Assembly: GCF_003144195.1 (NCBI RefSeq)
Contig: NW_020290000.1
Location: forward strand, 601,635 to 665,634
Length of the DNA: 64,000 bases
Direction of reading: 5' to 3'
DNA from: Ceraceosorus guamensis
Taxonomy: Eukaryota; Basidiomycota; Exobasidiomycetes; Ceraceosorales; Ceraceosoraceae
Part shown: one piece after another, positions 24,075-35,473 of the stretch
Numbering within the stretch: position 1 is the stretch's first letter
Layout of the letters: every line of letters starts with the position of its first letter
Notes under the pieces: model-generated
Database searches by the model: none
Told to the model about the DNA's origin: nothing
Seen by the model: only the letters and a program-made list of their open reading frames with translations
Position numbers and translations under genes: made by a program

Positions 24075-25683
24075 GCCGTTTTGCCTCCCTCGTCGGCTCC
24101 TAGCTGTAGCTGATGCGTACGAATGCAGAGTCCGCGAGCTCGAATGCTTACGGCGTGGAGAAGGGGAGAGGCGACTGGCTATTGTAGCGCGCTTGTACGG
24201 CTATCACTATTACAGCACTGTCGTCGTCGCTATATGCGACCATGCGAAGGTCTTTTGGAAGAATGACGCCGTACGTGTGCGACAAGAGCAAATGTATGCA
24301 CCTTCGCAAAGATCACAGCTGTTCGTGTCAGAGACGCAGAATAGGCTGAGGACACGTCGGTGGCTTGCAATCTCAATGAAGCGAGCGATTGAGCAGCTGG
24401 CCTTTTTGTTACACCGGTAGAATGGGTACCATCACAATAAGGTTGAGCAGGAAGTGATCTGCCTCGCGTGATTGTGTAGTCTTGAGCTAGAGTACCGATG
24501 GCTCTCCTTTTCCGCGATGTCGAGAAATGATCGGCTTTGCATGCGAGCGAATATGGAGTTGCTGCTTGCTTGCTCGCTGCTGCCCTTGGTGCGTATACCC
24601 GGTACCTGGCTGCTGTGCTTTGCGCGCGTGGGAGACGACTGGCAGTTGGCCGATTCACGATTGATTGCGTGGTGGAGCGCCGCTCGAGCAAAGCAAAGCT
24701 GAAGAAGTGGATTTTGTATCAAAAGTGAGTCACGGCAGGTCGTCAACTGAAGGGAGGGAATGCTCTCGATCAAACAGTTTGTCCCGCTGATGGAGCTGTA
24801 TATGTCGGCCCCCACACGCAGGCCCTCCATGCATGCAGCCGCGGCTCCACTTCGGCGCGCATTGCTTGATCGGAAGAAACTCACAGCTAGCTGCGCCAAT
24901 TTGTGCGGGAAATGAGTGGAATGCGCATTCACCATTCGCGAGTCTGAGTCAGAGGGGTTCGAGTCACAGACATGCTCATCACATGTTTGCCATATATACT
25001 TCCAATGCACCCGCGCCCTCGTTGAGCACTCCATCACTTGTTCGAGCACCATTCACATTGCGGCTCATCACACTTACGGAGTCGGGCAAGTCTCACTTTG
25101 ACCGATTTTCCGTCATCAGTCCGGCTCCATCAAATCCACCGAATCACAAACATATTCGGGACGGAGCACTCGATTGCATGAAGCGCACGCAGAACTAGCC
25201 GCGTGCTTCTCCATTGCTCGACCGCTGCTGTTTAGCTGCTCCATCGAGCGACCCGGTGTTGAGACACGCTCGTCTGGTTTTGCATCAGCGCCAGTGCTGA
25301 GGCCCCCAACGCCGGGCGGCTGTCGAAGCTCTCGCTCATTCAGCTGCTCCATCCGCTTCGTTTTGTCGAAGCCTGCGTCCGAGGGCAGGCTGTGAGCTGC
25401 TAAACAAGTGATATCATTGTTGCATCTTCCCGCAACAACTTCAGCGGGATCTGAAGAGGTCACTGCAAACGCTACTCACGGATCCCTTCACATCTCAGCC
25501 AGCATATCCGCCCTCGCAATCCCCACCTGCTGCGTCCCAGAGTATTGGAGTCAATCCCCGGCACTGCTCTGCATAGCAACGCCAAATCACTAGCGTATTT
25601 AGATCAAAGCAAAGCTATCCATCCCCTTGTCAGCACTTCCCATCAAAGACGCGCACACTTCAGCAGCATCAGACATCCACGCC
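24075..25683. other. 1.6-kb intergenic region
   Basis: Promoter side of both the LAMTOR2-like gene (-) and the reductase gene (+). Several overlapping open frames of 100-200 codons occur on the minus strand around 24230-25050, with no conserved motif and no consistent splice signals. GATTCACGATTGATTG lies at 24655. Nothing else was recognised. Confidence 0.5.
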
Positions 25684-27339
25684 ATGCCGACGCAACAGTC
25701 AGAATCTGCTCCTGGTCCGAGCGTCAAACCTCGCATTCTGATCATCGGCTTTGGTGCACTGGGTATCCTGTACGGCTGGACCTTGGCGCAAGGTGGAGCT
25801 GAAGTTGTGGCGTATGCTAGGTCCAATGCAGAGCTGATTCGCAAGGATGGTGTTGACCTCAAGAGCCTCAAGTACGGCGAGCATCTCGGCTGGAAGCCAG
25901 CTGCTGTCGCTTCCAGCGAGTCGGAAGCGCAGCAGCACGGACCCTACGACTGTGAGCAGGCTATCTTGGCCACTTTGAGTCGTTGAAGAACGGTCCAAAA
26001 CTCACGTGTGTCGACTCTTTTGCACTTTCTCAGACGTGTTGTGCACTTTCAAGTGAGTCGAAGATAATCCTGACCGCAGCGCCGAGAGATGCTAAGGTTG
26101 ACCAAATGCTCCTTTAATGTAGGGTGGTGCCAGAACTTCAGTCCATCTCATCCCTCGTCGCCCCTTTGATAAGCCCTTCTTCCAACATTAAGCCCCTGCT
26201 CATTCTCGTACAGAACGGTATAGCGATAGAGCAAGAACCTTACGAAAAGCTCTGCATGGGGAACGATGCGCCATTCAGTGGCTTGATTTCTTGCTGCGCT
26301 TGGCTTGGCGCCACTTTGCGAGAAGGAAGGATCTGCGAGCACGGAGGATTGGAGACGCTCAACATTGGCCTGTACCCCACGCCCGAGGCGAAGGAACTGC
26401 AGCAAGGAAGCGAGCGGGTCAAGGCATGGGAGAGCTTCATCGAGGTCTACAGCGCCGGCGGTGGGGGTGCGATCAGAAGCGAAGACGTGCAGATTGCGCG
26501 CTGGAGGAAAAGTGAGTTGCCCATTTGGTGCGGTATGTAGCTGCACGGCATCACGACTCTTACCTTTTCATGTCGGCGTGCGCGTCAGTCTTTTGGAACG
26601 CATGTGAGCATTTCGTAAGAGGACCGTATGCCGAAGCGAGGGCTGACCCTTTTCTGCGATTGCACAATCAGGCTGGGGAGGTTTGTGTTTCACATCGAGA
26701 CAGACAGTCATGTCTCTACTGTCAGACGACTCGCTCGAATACACCGTACCCGTCGTAAAAATCCTGATGTCTGAGTACGTGCAGTGTATACTGGGTCAAC
26801 ACAGCTCGACATCAAAGCTCACTCAAAAAAGATTCGAACCATACTTATCCATGAACAGGTGTATGCAGGTCGCGCGCGCCACTGGACTTGGACCTGAAAG
26901 CCTTCCCGACTCGGCCATGGATGATGCCTTCAACATCACCTACCCTGAAAGACCGTCAAACCCAGACAGACAAGGACGCCTAGCTCCCGGATTCAAGCCA
27001 AGCTTACTCGTAAGTAGAGCGTGCACGAACCGCTGCCAAATACGTCGCCGCTCGCCGTCACGCGCCTTCATCAGACCTCTGGGTCTGACGCCCGCATCTC
27101 GAATTTGCCCCTGCCGCCAGATCGACCTTGAAGCGGGTCGCCCGATGGAACTCGTGCCTGGGGTTGGGAACGTGTGCACCCTTGCTCGCAAGCATGGAGT
27201 ATCTACGCCAGCTTTGGACCTCGTGCTCGCCAGTCTGAGACCCGCGCAGGTCGCCGCTGTGAAATCCGCCAGGCAAGAAAGAGGCCTCGACACAAAGACG
27301 ATCGAAGGTAGCGGAGGTCCACCAGCCAAAGCTCTTTGA
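25684..27339 (+). CDS. Ketopantoate reductase family (ApbA/PanE) enzyme
   Basis: Seven exons: 25684-25951, 26034-26052 (19 nt), 26123-26511, 26589-26603 (15 nt), 26672-26774, 26859-27009, 27121-27339; 387 residues. The Rossmann start is ILIIGFGALGILYG (GxGxxG at 22-27), binding NADPH. YDYVLCTFK spans exons 1-3. LVQNGI follows, and then RWRK|IFWNA. The Lys before the junction (225) and Asn inside the 15-nt exon (229) match the KxxxN active-site pair of the family (Lys176/Asn180 in E. coli). The C-terminal domain has KPSLL|IDLEAGRPMEL, the substrate-site block. PanE reduces 2-dehydropantoate to pantoate for coenzyme A synthesis. Fungi carry several paralogues, some acting on other 2-oxoacids, so the exact substrate is open. 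Skipping either microexon would shift or break conserved sequence. Confidence 0.85.
26034..26052 (+). other. 19-nt microexon of the reductase gene
   Basis: Flanked by CTCAG and GTGAGT. It supplies the middle of the YDYVLCTFK strand and changes phase from 1 to 2, so it is needed to link exon 1 with exon 3. Confidence 0.8.
26589..26603 (+). other. 15-nt microexon encoding the active-site Asn
   Basis: Flanked by GCGTCAG and GTGAGC. It encodes IFWNA with split codons at both ends. Exon length is a multiple of three, so skipping would keep frame but delete the catalytic-site Asn. Confidence 0.78.
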
Positions 27340-27675
27340 AGAGAATGGTGCCACAAGCACTGATAAGCTTTGTCTCCTGTTCCAGATATGGTGCACGACG
27401 AAGAACGATGCGGTGAATGCTTTGTAATTAGAGTGCTCCATCTCTTCGTGCACGCGCGTGATCTTGTCCAAGGCTGATCGTACGGTGTCGAGCCATTTTT
27501 AGTCCCCCCCTTCTCGACAACGTCGCCATTAAGCTCACCGCAGAAACTGAGTCTACTGTATGTTTATTGCGATGCGTTTGAGTCACTTCCCCGTCGCGCG
27601 GACAGACGTGTGTGAGGGTACACGGTACGGCGAGCGATGTCAATGCATGCGCTGCCGCTCCTGATGGATGCGCTT
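27340..27675. other. Intergenic between convergent genes
   Basis: 3' regions of the reductase (+) and COX6 (-). Nothing was recognised. Confidence 0.55.
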
Positions 27676-28528
27676 TCAGTTGTTGTACAGTTCCTCGCGC
27701 AAGTTGATGCCTGTGGAGCGACCCGCAAACCAAGTGTCTTGGCGCGTCAGCGCAAGTGTCCCAGCAAAGGGATTTGGTGCGATCACATGCAAGGAAATTC
27801 CACACGATAGCATCTCGGTGCCGAACAAACGCTTCTTAGCACTCACCCAGCTCCTTGCGAACATCAGCGAGGGCAGTGACGTACTGCTGGTACTGTCCCT
27901 CATTCTCCACCTTCTCCTTCAGACCCTCGAAAACGCGAACAGCAGTGGAGAAATCGTTCACCCTGCGACTGGCCCTGAGCGCGCTCTCGATCACCTCTGG
28001 CGCAGGAACCAAGTCGTATGAGAAGCAGTTGTTCAGACCTCTTTGCAGCTCGAACAGATCCTCGACGGCATCGAAGAAGGATGTGTAGCGCGCTGTGAAG
28101 GACTCGAAAGTCTCGTCGTCATGAGAGTGGGATGCCATGCCTCGCACTGTGATTCGGCAAAGGCCAAAATGGTGTCGTGGTCAGTCTTTGCGCTCAAGCT
28201 CGAGACTCAGCGAGATGCCGTGCGAAGAATGGGAAAGTCATCATCCTCACGAGACCCTTCAGGACATCAGAGCCAACTTGGGCCAGTCCTCCCGCTGCGA
28301 AAATTGCGCATCGCAAACCCCCTTTTTGCCGTTGTAATTTGGCGTCCTACGGCTCGACTTAGCCGGATACAGCTTTTTGGTCATCTTTTCCCACCTCGCC
28401 CACCACCGTCTGACTCGAGCACACGAACCTTGAGGAAAAGCGACGGCAGCGCTGCGTCCGTTCAGCAAAGCATGGCGGGCAGCCGTGCCCTTTGCCGCTT
28501 GGCGAATGGCACCGGTGAGGAAAGACAT
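27676..28528 (-). CDS. Cytochrome c oxidase subunit VI (COX6; animal COX5A)
   Basis: Three exons on the minus strand: 28528-28429, 28146-27847, 27710-27676; 144 residues, close to yeast Cox6 (148). Exon 1 encodes the mitochondrial presequence (MSFLTGAIRQAAKGTAARHA...). The mature part starts near SHDDETFESFTARY. It contains ELQRGLNNCFSYDLVPAPE, SALRASRRVNDFSTAVRVFE and KVENEGQYQQYVTALADVRK, all hallmark blocks. The last small exon completes ELG|INLREELYNN. This nuclear subunit sits on the matrix side of complex IV. The first intron is 282 nt and the second 136 nt, long for this window. Both have good consensus ends and correct phase. The gene is divergent from the V-ATPase subunit a gene. Confidence 0.93.
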
Positions 28529-29161
28529 GACTGAGAGTGCTAGCTGTGAATGGATAGATGGTTATGGAGAAGAATGTGGAGCTTGGTGAACAATACGAAC
28601 GTTCTCCTGCGCTTAGCATACGTGTGAAGGGTCAAATCATGAAAGACCTTCTCGATCGCCTCGAACGCGACACACAGCTGGTCTCCTCTCTGCCTGTAAG
28701 CTGCAAGGCTTCCAAATCGCTCGCACGCGCGCGCACACCTTCGCTTTCTTGGCTGATGAATGCAGCCTTCAAGGTCGGCTGCTGCCGGTTGGCGGGCGGG
28801 GCCAATGACTGCATCCGACGTGGGCGCGCGCAACGAAGCGTGACCGTGTAAGCGCTGGTCGACTCGCGCGCACGTGGCAAACTGCAGCCCCCCTGTGTGC
28901 ATGGGTTGAGTGGCGCGGTTCGCTCAACCGTCATCAGCGGGAGAGCGCTCGTGCCACCCTACCGTACCGTCCTCACCCACTCGTGATTCACGATTCGTGA
29001 TTGCTCCAGATCACAGCTGGCTGGGATAGGTGCACATCTTTCAGCACTTGTCAACACCTCTCTAAGCCATCAGAGCACCTACTTCACGACTGCAGCACGA
29101 GATTTCGAGAGCGCTCCACTGTACGACTACTTCGTCTAGCTACTCCTGACCGGGTGCAATC
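28529..29161. promoter_or_regulatory. Divergent promoter region, COX6 / V-ATPase subunit a
   Basis: 633 bases between two respiratory/energy-related starts. A compound palindromic word, TCGTGATTCACGATTCGTGA, lies at 28981-29000, about 160 bases before the VPH1-type start. A GCACGCGCGCGCAC tract is near 28724. No gene was seen. Confidence 0.5.
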
Positions 29162-32050
29162 ATGGTCGGCCAACAGGAGTCGCTGTTCCGCTCTGCGGCG
29201 ATGAGCCTGGTCCAGCTCTATATCCCCTCCGAAGTCGCCCACGACACTGTGGAGGAGCTGGCCCTCTTGTCGAACGTGCAATTCAAAGATGTGAGTGCCA
29301 GCGCTCTGCTGCTCGCTTTGTGTGCGATCGCTTTGCTGATTGCCCCTTTCTTTCCCACAGCTCAATCCTGATGTGACCCCATTCCAGCGCTCATTCGTAT
29401 CTCAAATCCGTCGCTTAGACGACATGGATCGAATCGTCAGATTCCTACAACAGCAGATGACCACCGAGTCGGTGCCAGTCAGGCCTCTCGAAGCGGCGCT
29501 ACCTTTTGTCAATGGTGCGCTCGGAGCTCAGCGCGGTCCCGCGCTCGTGGAAGACTTGGCCTCCAAGCTCAAGCAGCACGAGGATCGACTGGCCGATATG
29601 AATGGAAGCTACGATCAGCTTCAGAAGCGCCTGCTGGAACTCGAAGAGGCCAGACACGTGCTCAGAGAGACTGCAGTCTTCTTTGATCAAGCAGAAGGCC
29701 GCGGTACCGATCACGGTCGCACCAGCACCGATGACGCGAGCGCTCCACTTCTGGAGGACGACATCGAAAGCCGTGCATTTGGCCGCGGCGATAATCAGGA
29801 CTATGGCACATTTGATCTCGAGTGAGTAAGGCTGTGACAAGGCCATGGGGAAGCGCAAGCGATGGCTGAGATCATCTCATCGCGTTGCTTGGGCTCTACA
29901 GATTTGTTGCCGGTACGATCGAGCGCTCGAAAATGTCTACGTTTGAGCGCATTCTTTGGCGTGTGCTGCGCGGCAATCTGTACATGAATTATGCCGAGAT
30001 TGACCAGCCATTCAATGATCCAACCAAAGAGGATCCAGTCAGGAAGAATGTCTTCATCGTTTTTGCCCACGGTGCTGAGCTCCTTGCCAAGATCCGCAAG
30101 ATTAGCGAGAGCATGGGAGGAACCCTGTACCCTATCGACTCGAATGCCGACAAGCGAGAAGAGAGCCTCCGAGAGGTCACCAACCGCATCGAAGACCTCA
30201 ACTCTGTCCTTTACTCCACCAGCGCCACGCGTCGTACCGAGCTGGTCAAGATAGCAGAAAGCCTGTCAGCTTGGGCGGATGTCGTGAGAAAGGAGAAGCT
30301 GATCTACTCTACGCTCAATCTCTTCAATCACGATGCGCGCCGCAAGACGCTGATTGCTGAGGGGTGGTGCCCCACCAGCGGAATCCCTTCCATTCAGCTG
30401 GCGCTGCGGAGAGCGACTGAAAACGCTGGATCTAGCGTATCCTCGGTTCTCCAAGAATTGCAAACAAAGCAATCGCCACCCACCTACCACTTGACGAACA
30501 AATTTACGGAAGGCTTCCAGGCTATCATCGACGCGTATGGGTACGCCACGTACCAAGAAGTCAACCCCGGACTCTTCACCGTCATCACATTTCCCTTCTT
30601 GTTTGCGGTCATGTTTGGTGACATTGGTCACGGTTTCATCATGTTTCTTGCAGCAGCTGTCATGTGCTTGTACGAGCGCAAGCTGGCCAAGGCTGGTCTT
30701 GGAGAGGTGAGGAGGTCACTTTCGTCAGACTTTCAAAGAATTCTTAGCTGACGACGACGCGAATCACTTTTCAGATCTTCGAGATGTTCTTCTACGGTCG
30801 CTACATCATCCTGCTCATGGGCATCTTCTCTATGTTCACCGGCCTGATGTATAACGATATTTTCAGCAAGTCGATGCACCTCTTCCACGCAGGCTGGGAG
30901 TGGCCTCACCCCAAGTCGGACAAGCCCGGTCAGGAGTTGGAGGCCGTCAAGCTCAATCACACATACCCGATCGGTCTGGATCCGACATGGCACGGCTCGT
31001 CGAACTCTTTGGTGTTCACCAATTCACTCAAGATGAAGATGTCAATCATTCTTGGAGTGGCTCACATGACGTTCGCCATCTTGCTGCAAGTGCCCAACGC
31101 TATTCACTTTAAGAAGCGCAGCGATTTGTGGGCGATCGTCTTACCACAGATGCTCTTCATGCACTCTCTGTTCGGCTACCTTGTCGTCATGATCTTCTAC
31201 AAGTGGAGCGTCGACTGGTATGCAAGGGATGCGGCGGGCGAGCTCATCCACGGCGGGCCTCCAGGTCTGCTCAACACGCTCATTTACATGTTCCTCAGCC
31301 CCGGCAACGTCGATGCCGACAAGCAGTTGTTCACCGGTCAAGCCTTTGTCCAGACGCTCCTGCTCCTGCTTGCAGCTGTATGCGTGCCTTGGCTCTTGGT
31401 TGTGCATCCCTACCTGGAATACAAAGAACACCAAGCCAAGCAAGGAGCCGGCTACCAGTCTGTCGCATCAGCCGAGGACGAGGATGATGAGCACGGTGAT
31501 GGTGAAGGTCAAGGCGGGGACGGACATGGGGGCCATGGCGAGTTCAATCTCGGCGAGACTTTTATCTACTCAAGCATTCACACGATAGAGGTGAGTTGCC
31601 CTGATCTCCTTCTGACACAACAAGCGTTGCTGACCGACCTTGCCATGATCATTTCACAGTTTTGTCTGGGCTGCATTTCGAACACGGCCAGTTACTTGCG
31701 TCTTTGGGCGCTGTCCCTTGCCCACGCTCAATTGTCGGAAGTGCTGTGGACCATGACGATTCAGAACGTGTTTGGCATGACTGGAATTGTCGGAGTCATC
31801 GCCACCGTTGCTGCATTTGCCATCGTGAGTGCTCAACCTCTCCACGTTGTGACAACCTCTCCAGAAACTCATCTTATCCCAATCGCACGCCGAACTGCAG
31901 TGGTTCTCACTCAGCATTGCTGTGCTGGTCATCATGGAAGGCTTGTCGGCCTTCCTTCACGCTCTTCGTCTGCACTGGGTCGAGGCAAGCAGCAAGCACT
32001 ACCAAGCTGCCGGATATCCATTCAAGCCGCTCACATTTGAGGAAGAGTAA
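29162..32050 (+). CDS. V-type H+-ATPase subunit a (Vph1/Stv1 type)
   Basis: Six exons: 29162-29290, 29361-29821, 29902-30706, 30775-31590, 31660-31824, 31901-32050; 841 residues, as in yeast. The N-terminal cytosolic half begins with [20 protein letters not shown] and holds coiled-coil segments ([20 protein letters not shown]). The membrane half includes [35 protein letters not shown] and [20 protein letters not shown]. The Arg in that last block (residue 751) corresponds to the essential proton-path Arg735 of yeast Vph1. A His/Gly/Asp-rich loop (about residues 680-710) precedes the last spans. The subunit forms the proton half-channels and decides the location of the enzyme (vacuole versus Golgi/endosome). 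Which isoform this is cannot be told from sequence alone. All introns are 68-80 nt. Confidence 0.95.
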
Positions 32051-34499
32051 AGACGTAAATACTTGCAACTTCGCAAATCGGCTGTATCTTGCAACATTCA
32101 ATCAATTCGAATCGAATTGACTCTTTTGGCAGAGAATGTGCGCGTGAAGGCTCTTGTTGCAGACGTCGAAATGGTGACGCTACTCGTAAATGTTAAGATT
32201 CCAGAGCTGGCCATGAAGACGACCGTCTGCCTCAGATTTCTGGACTCTCGAGGCTGCAGCGGAGGCCGCAAGAGGCGTATCGTGCGACACAGAGCCCATG
32301 TTTGGCTTGACTCTCTCCTGCAGATCTCATAGAGCACAGCATTCGAGCATCTTGGCGACGTGCACCCAGGAAGAGATGACTCGATTCGACGCGAAGACGA
32401 ACGCTACATGCACCTCGCGATGCGGCCGATTTTTCTTTTTCGTTCGACAGAACACCGATACGCGCCTCTTTTGCACGTGAGGCCCGCGGGATCTCGCGTC
32501 GAAGATTTGAAATCTCCGCTTGCGTGCCGCGCGCTTGCGGTCCATGCGTTCGAGATTGTTGAAGTCGTCGTAAATTCATCTTTGTGAATGAAAATGGGAG
32601 GCGGCATGCATTGCGGGGATTCGAATTGCTGTAGCAGTCAAAGTCACGAGTTAAAGTGCGAGTCAAGTGCTTGCTGATGGGGCGACTTTCGAAGCAATCA
32701 AAGAATGAGCGACTTGATGCAGCTGAGAAACGCTCGTGCATGCCAGTGGTCCAGACCAAGAGCCGTTGGAAGCCGGTCGGACCGTTCGAACGTGTTGATG
32801 TCTCACGACTGTCGCCGCCCCTCCAGAATGGCGCAAAGGGTAAGTTTGGTGCATGCATGGGTCGAGACGATGAAGCGCGACTGCGTTGCGAAAGTCACTT
32901 GAGACTCCATCAGCGCTGCCTTGTGGGCGCGACCAATATGAGTGATCAGCTAGGCTGCCTGCTGATGAGACTTGACTTGGTATAAAGCTGCCGCACAAGG
33001 AATCTCTCGAGCTGCTTAATCGCTGCTGCTGCTTGCTTGATTCACGATGAAGGCGCGCGCCCCCTGTCCAAAGGCGGAGTCTACACGTACACGGCGCGAA
33101 GTCGTGAGTCTCCCTGCATGCATGCCATCTGCAAGGCGTCTCTAGCGAGCAAGCACGATCGACAGGCCACATACAACTCAGCCTGCTTGCGTCGTACGAG
33201 ATTAAAAAAACCTCTGATGAGTCGACAGCGTGGCAATGGAGCAGTGACAGTCGCGAGGTTTCTTAGCTCGCCGCGACCAGCAGCAGCATGCAGGTGCATG
33301 AGGAAAGTGTTGCTTTGCTTGGCCCGTCGGCTCCCAACGCGGCCCAACGTCAGGATTTGAGCGTTTTTCAGGGTGGGCAATAGATTAGGCTCGCGCGTAT
33401 AGCCGAACAATTTCGATTGCGCATGATGTCCAGCACCAGACTTTTGACTCGAGACTCGTCTCCATGCAGCAGCGCAAGGGCGACAAACAAAGGAGGTCCG
33501 ATCGAAGAGGCGTGTGGATGTGAGTGCGGTGGTCTGCTGCCATGCTGCTCATGACTTTGTTAAGGTGCGGTCCTCTTCTTCTGCGCTGCTGCATGGCGCA
33601 TTAGGTAGCTGGACTGTGAATGTACGGCAGGCGCAAAGAGCGAAGGCTGAAGAGCGTCTTGTTCGTGGCGCTCGGCAGGATCATGGCTCGTGACTCCTGC
33701 CATGCCATGCCATGCCATTCGATTTCGCCATGAAGATGGCGGCCATGCACCTGTCGGCAGTCACCGGAGGCGTTTGCATGCAGGGACATCGTGTAGTCAC
33801 AGTGATCGAGTGACCAGTCAGTCGTCTCATCTGATGCAATGCGCACGCACGCACGCACGCCCGTTCGACCCGTCCACTGGCACTGATGCCAAGGCTGGCC
33901 GACTGGCTCAGCTGCTTGCTGCTGAGCAAGCGCTCACCGTGTGATCGGGTCGATGGACAGTAGGAGAGGCGAGGGGCTCGTCTGCCGCCGCTTGCAGCTT
34001 ACAAGGGGGAGGAGAGCACGAGCACGACACTAACATACGTACGAGCGCGAGTCAGAGTGCACACGCGCGGTGCTGCTCCATCGGACGGCGTCTTATCCGC
34101 CATTATGGCTTGGCCGCCTCGCGTGCGATCGATTTCGGGCAAGTACGGCTCAAGTGCCTTCATGCGCCCAAAGATAGCGCCCTTTTCTTTCGCGAGCACG
34201 AAATCTGCTGTTCCTGTTCGGAGGAGCTCACGCAACTGATTGAGAGAGTAGTCGGACAGACAGCAGCAGCAGCGCTCGGGACGGTACGCTAGCCTGTCAC
34301 CCATTTTTCGTTCTGCCTGTAGTCGTGAGTTTGCGCTGGAGCGAGCGAGCCTCTTTCCATATCTCGACTCGAATCCTTCCGTTCCCATCTCTCCCATCAA
34401 TCTCCATCACCCACCGCTCATCAGTCACTCTCACTCAGATTAAATCAGCACAGACTTGTCTGCTTGACTTCAACTCTCTCAAAAACCAATCAATTTCAG
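32051..34499. other. Gene-poor region, about 2.4 kb
   Basis: No supported gene. It contains simple repeats: CATGC x4 near 33700-33716 and a (CGCA)n run near 33840-33860. It also has many GTCACGAGT/GACTCGTGAC words (for example 32643, 33685). Open frames of up to about 210 codons on the minus strand (32232-32858, 32663-33172) show no domain, no splice logic and no codon bias. The final 140 bases before 34500 are C/T-rich and resemble a transcription start region. Confidence 0.5.
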
Positions 34500-35439
34500 G
34501 TGAGTCGTGCCCGCATCCTACCTCGGTCCCATCCGCGCGCCCGCGTCGCACGCACAGCATCGGTTCGGGCATCAGCAGCAGCTATACGTATACAGATCTG
34601 GGCTTGTCTTCCGTCGTCACACGACGAAAGTGGTTGTCTGCTGGGGTAGAGTGCGTACGTATCATCGTTTGCACGCGTGTGCGTTGCGATTATCAGCCCG
34701 TCGCAGCGGATGCTCGGCGTCGCTCGGAGACATCCCCACACGGGCAGCCTTTCGCACACTCTCGCGCTTCGCTCCTCTCTCTTGTCCGCGTGTATATGCT
34801 GAGCAGCAAGCACTCCTCGATTGGCGTATCTTGCTGCTTTTGCGTGGGCGTGAACAGGCTGGAGAGGCAACAGTGCGAGCACAAGCGAGCTCTGCGACGT
34901 TTGAGGCTACTCGATACCGTCAGGTTAGAGTTAGAGTATATAGCGGCCACGCAGCGTATGCAGCCTTGCAACACAAGCTCCACCCAATCTACAACGCCGG
35001 TTCCGTTTCAGTTCGTGATCGACTCATCAGTCTTGTGGCTGTTCGTGTGGGTCACGTATACTACTCCGCGGGAAGTGAGCCGCGCAGTCATGCCTCCTCT
35101 CACGTCCTCATCGTCAGTCGTACTCGCTGCAAGTACGTAGCCTGCAGCACGCAGCCACGACCTAAAGCATTCGTGATTCAAATTGCGTTTACCTTGCGCT
35201 CGGAAGTACGGCACGAAGCTGGGCGCAGCCATCTTTCCGTTGCCGCTGGCTCATTTGTTGCAGCAGCAGTGCGAGAGATATCGTGCTTTGATGACCAGCC
35301 AAAGCTCTCGCATGCTGTCAACCCCCGTGACTGACGCTCTTTTCTCATCTCACCTACCTTTCGTGACCTGCCCTACCTCATCTCCATCACCTTTCCGCAC
35401 TCTCGCCATCCAATCTATCCTCGTCAAACACAACTTCAG
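34500..35439 (+). other. Candidate 5'-UTR intron of the Ala/Pro/Glu-rich protein gene
   Basis: A C/T-rich leader ends CAATTTCAG|GTGAGTCG at 34500. The matching acceptor AACTTCAG at 35438-35439 lies 34 bases before the ATG. The 940-nt intron would be far longer than coding introns here. Long leader introns are known in strongly expressed fungal genes. RNA data are needed. Confidence 0.4.
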
Positions 35440-35473
35440 ACCCACCAAACCAACCCAAGTAACTATCAACACC

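Noticed and set aside
24432-25052. 206-codon minus-strand open frame in the 1.6-kb gap
   Set aside because: No domain, atypical codon choice and no adjoining exons.
32600-32640. GGATTCGAAT word resembling a tRNA T-arm
   Set aside because: No acceptor stem, D-arm or anticodon arm could be paired around it on either strand.
32232-33172. Overlapping minus-strand frames of 170-208 codons
   Set aside because: Same reasons: no motif and no codon bias in a repeat-rich gap.
33999-34400. 133-codon minus-strand frame with a plausible-looking stretch (TADFVLAKEKGAIFGRMKAL)
   Set aside because: Considered as an exon, but flanks give no compatible splicing and it overlaps the likely transcription start of the next gene.
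34325-35334. Two overlapping plus-strand frames of about 270 codons before the Ala/Pro/Glu-rich gene
   Set aside because: They contradict each other, lack bias and lie where a leader intron is more likely.
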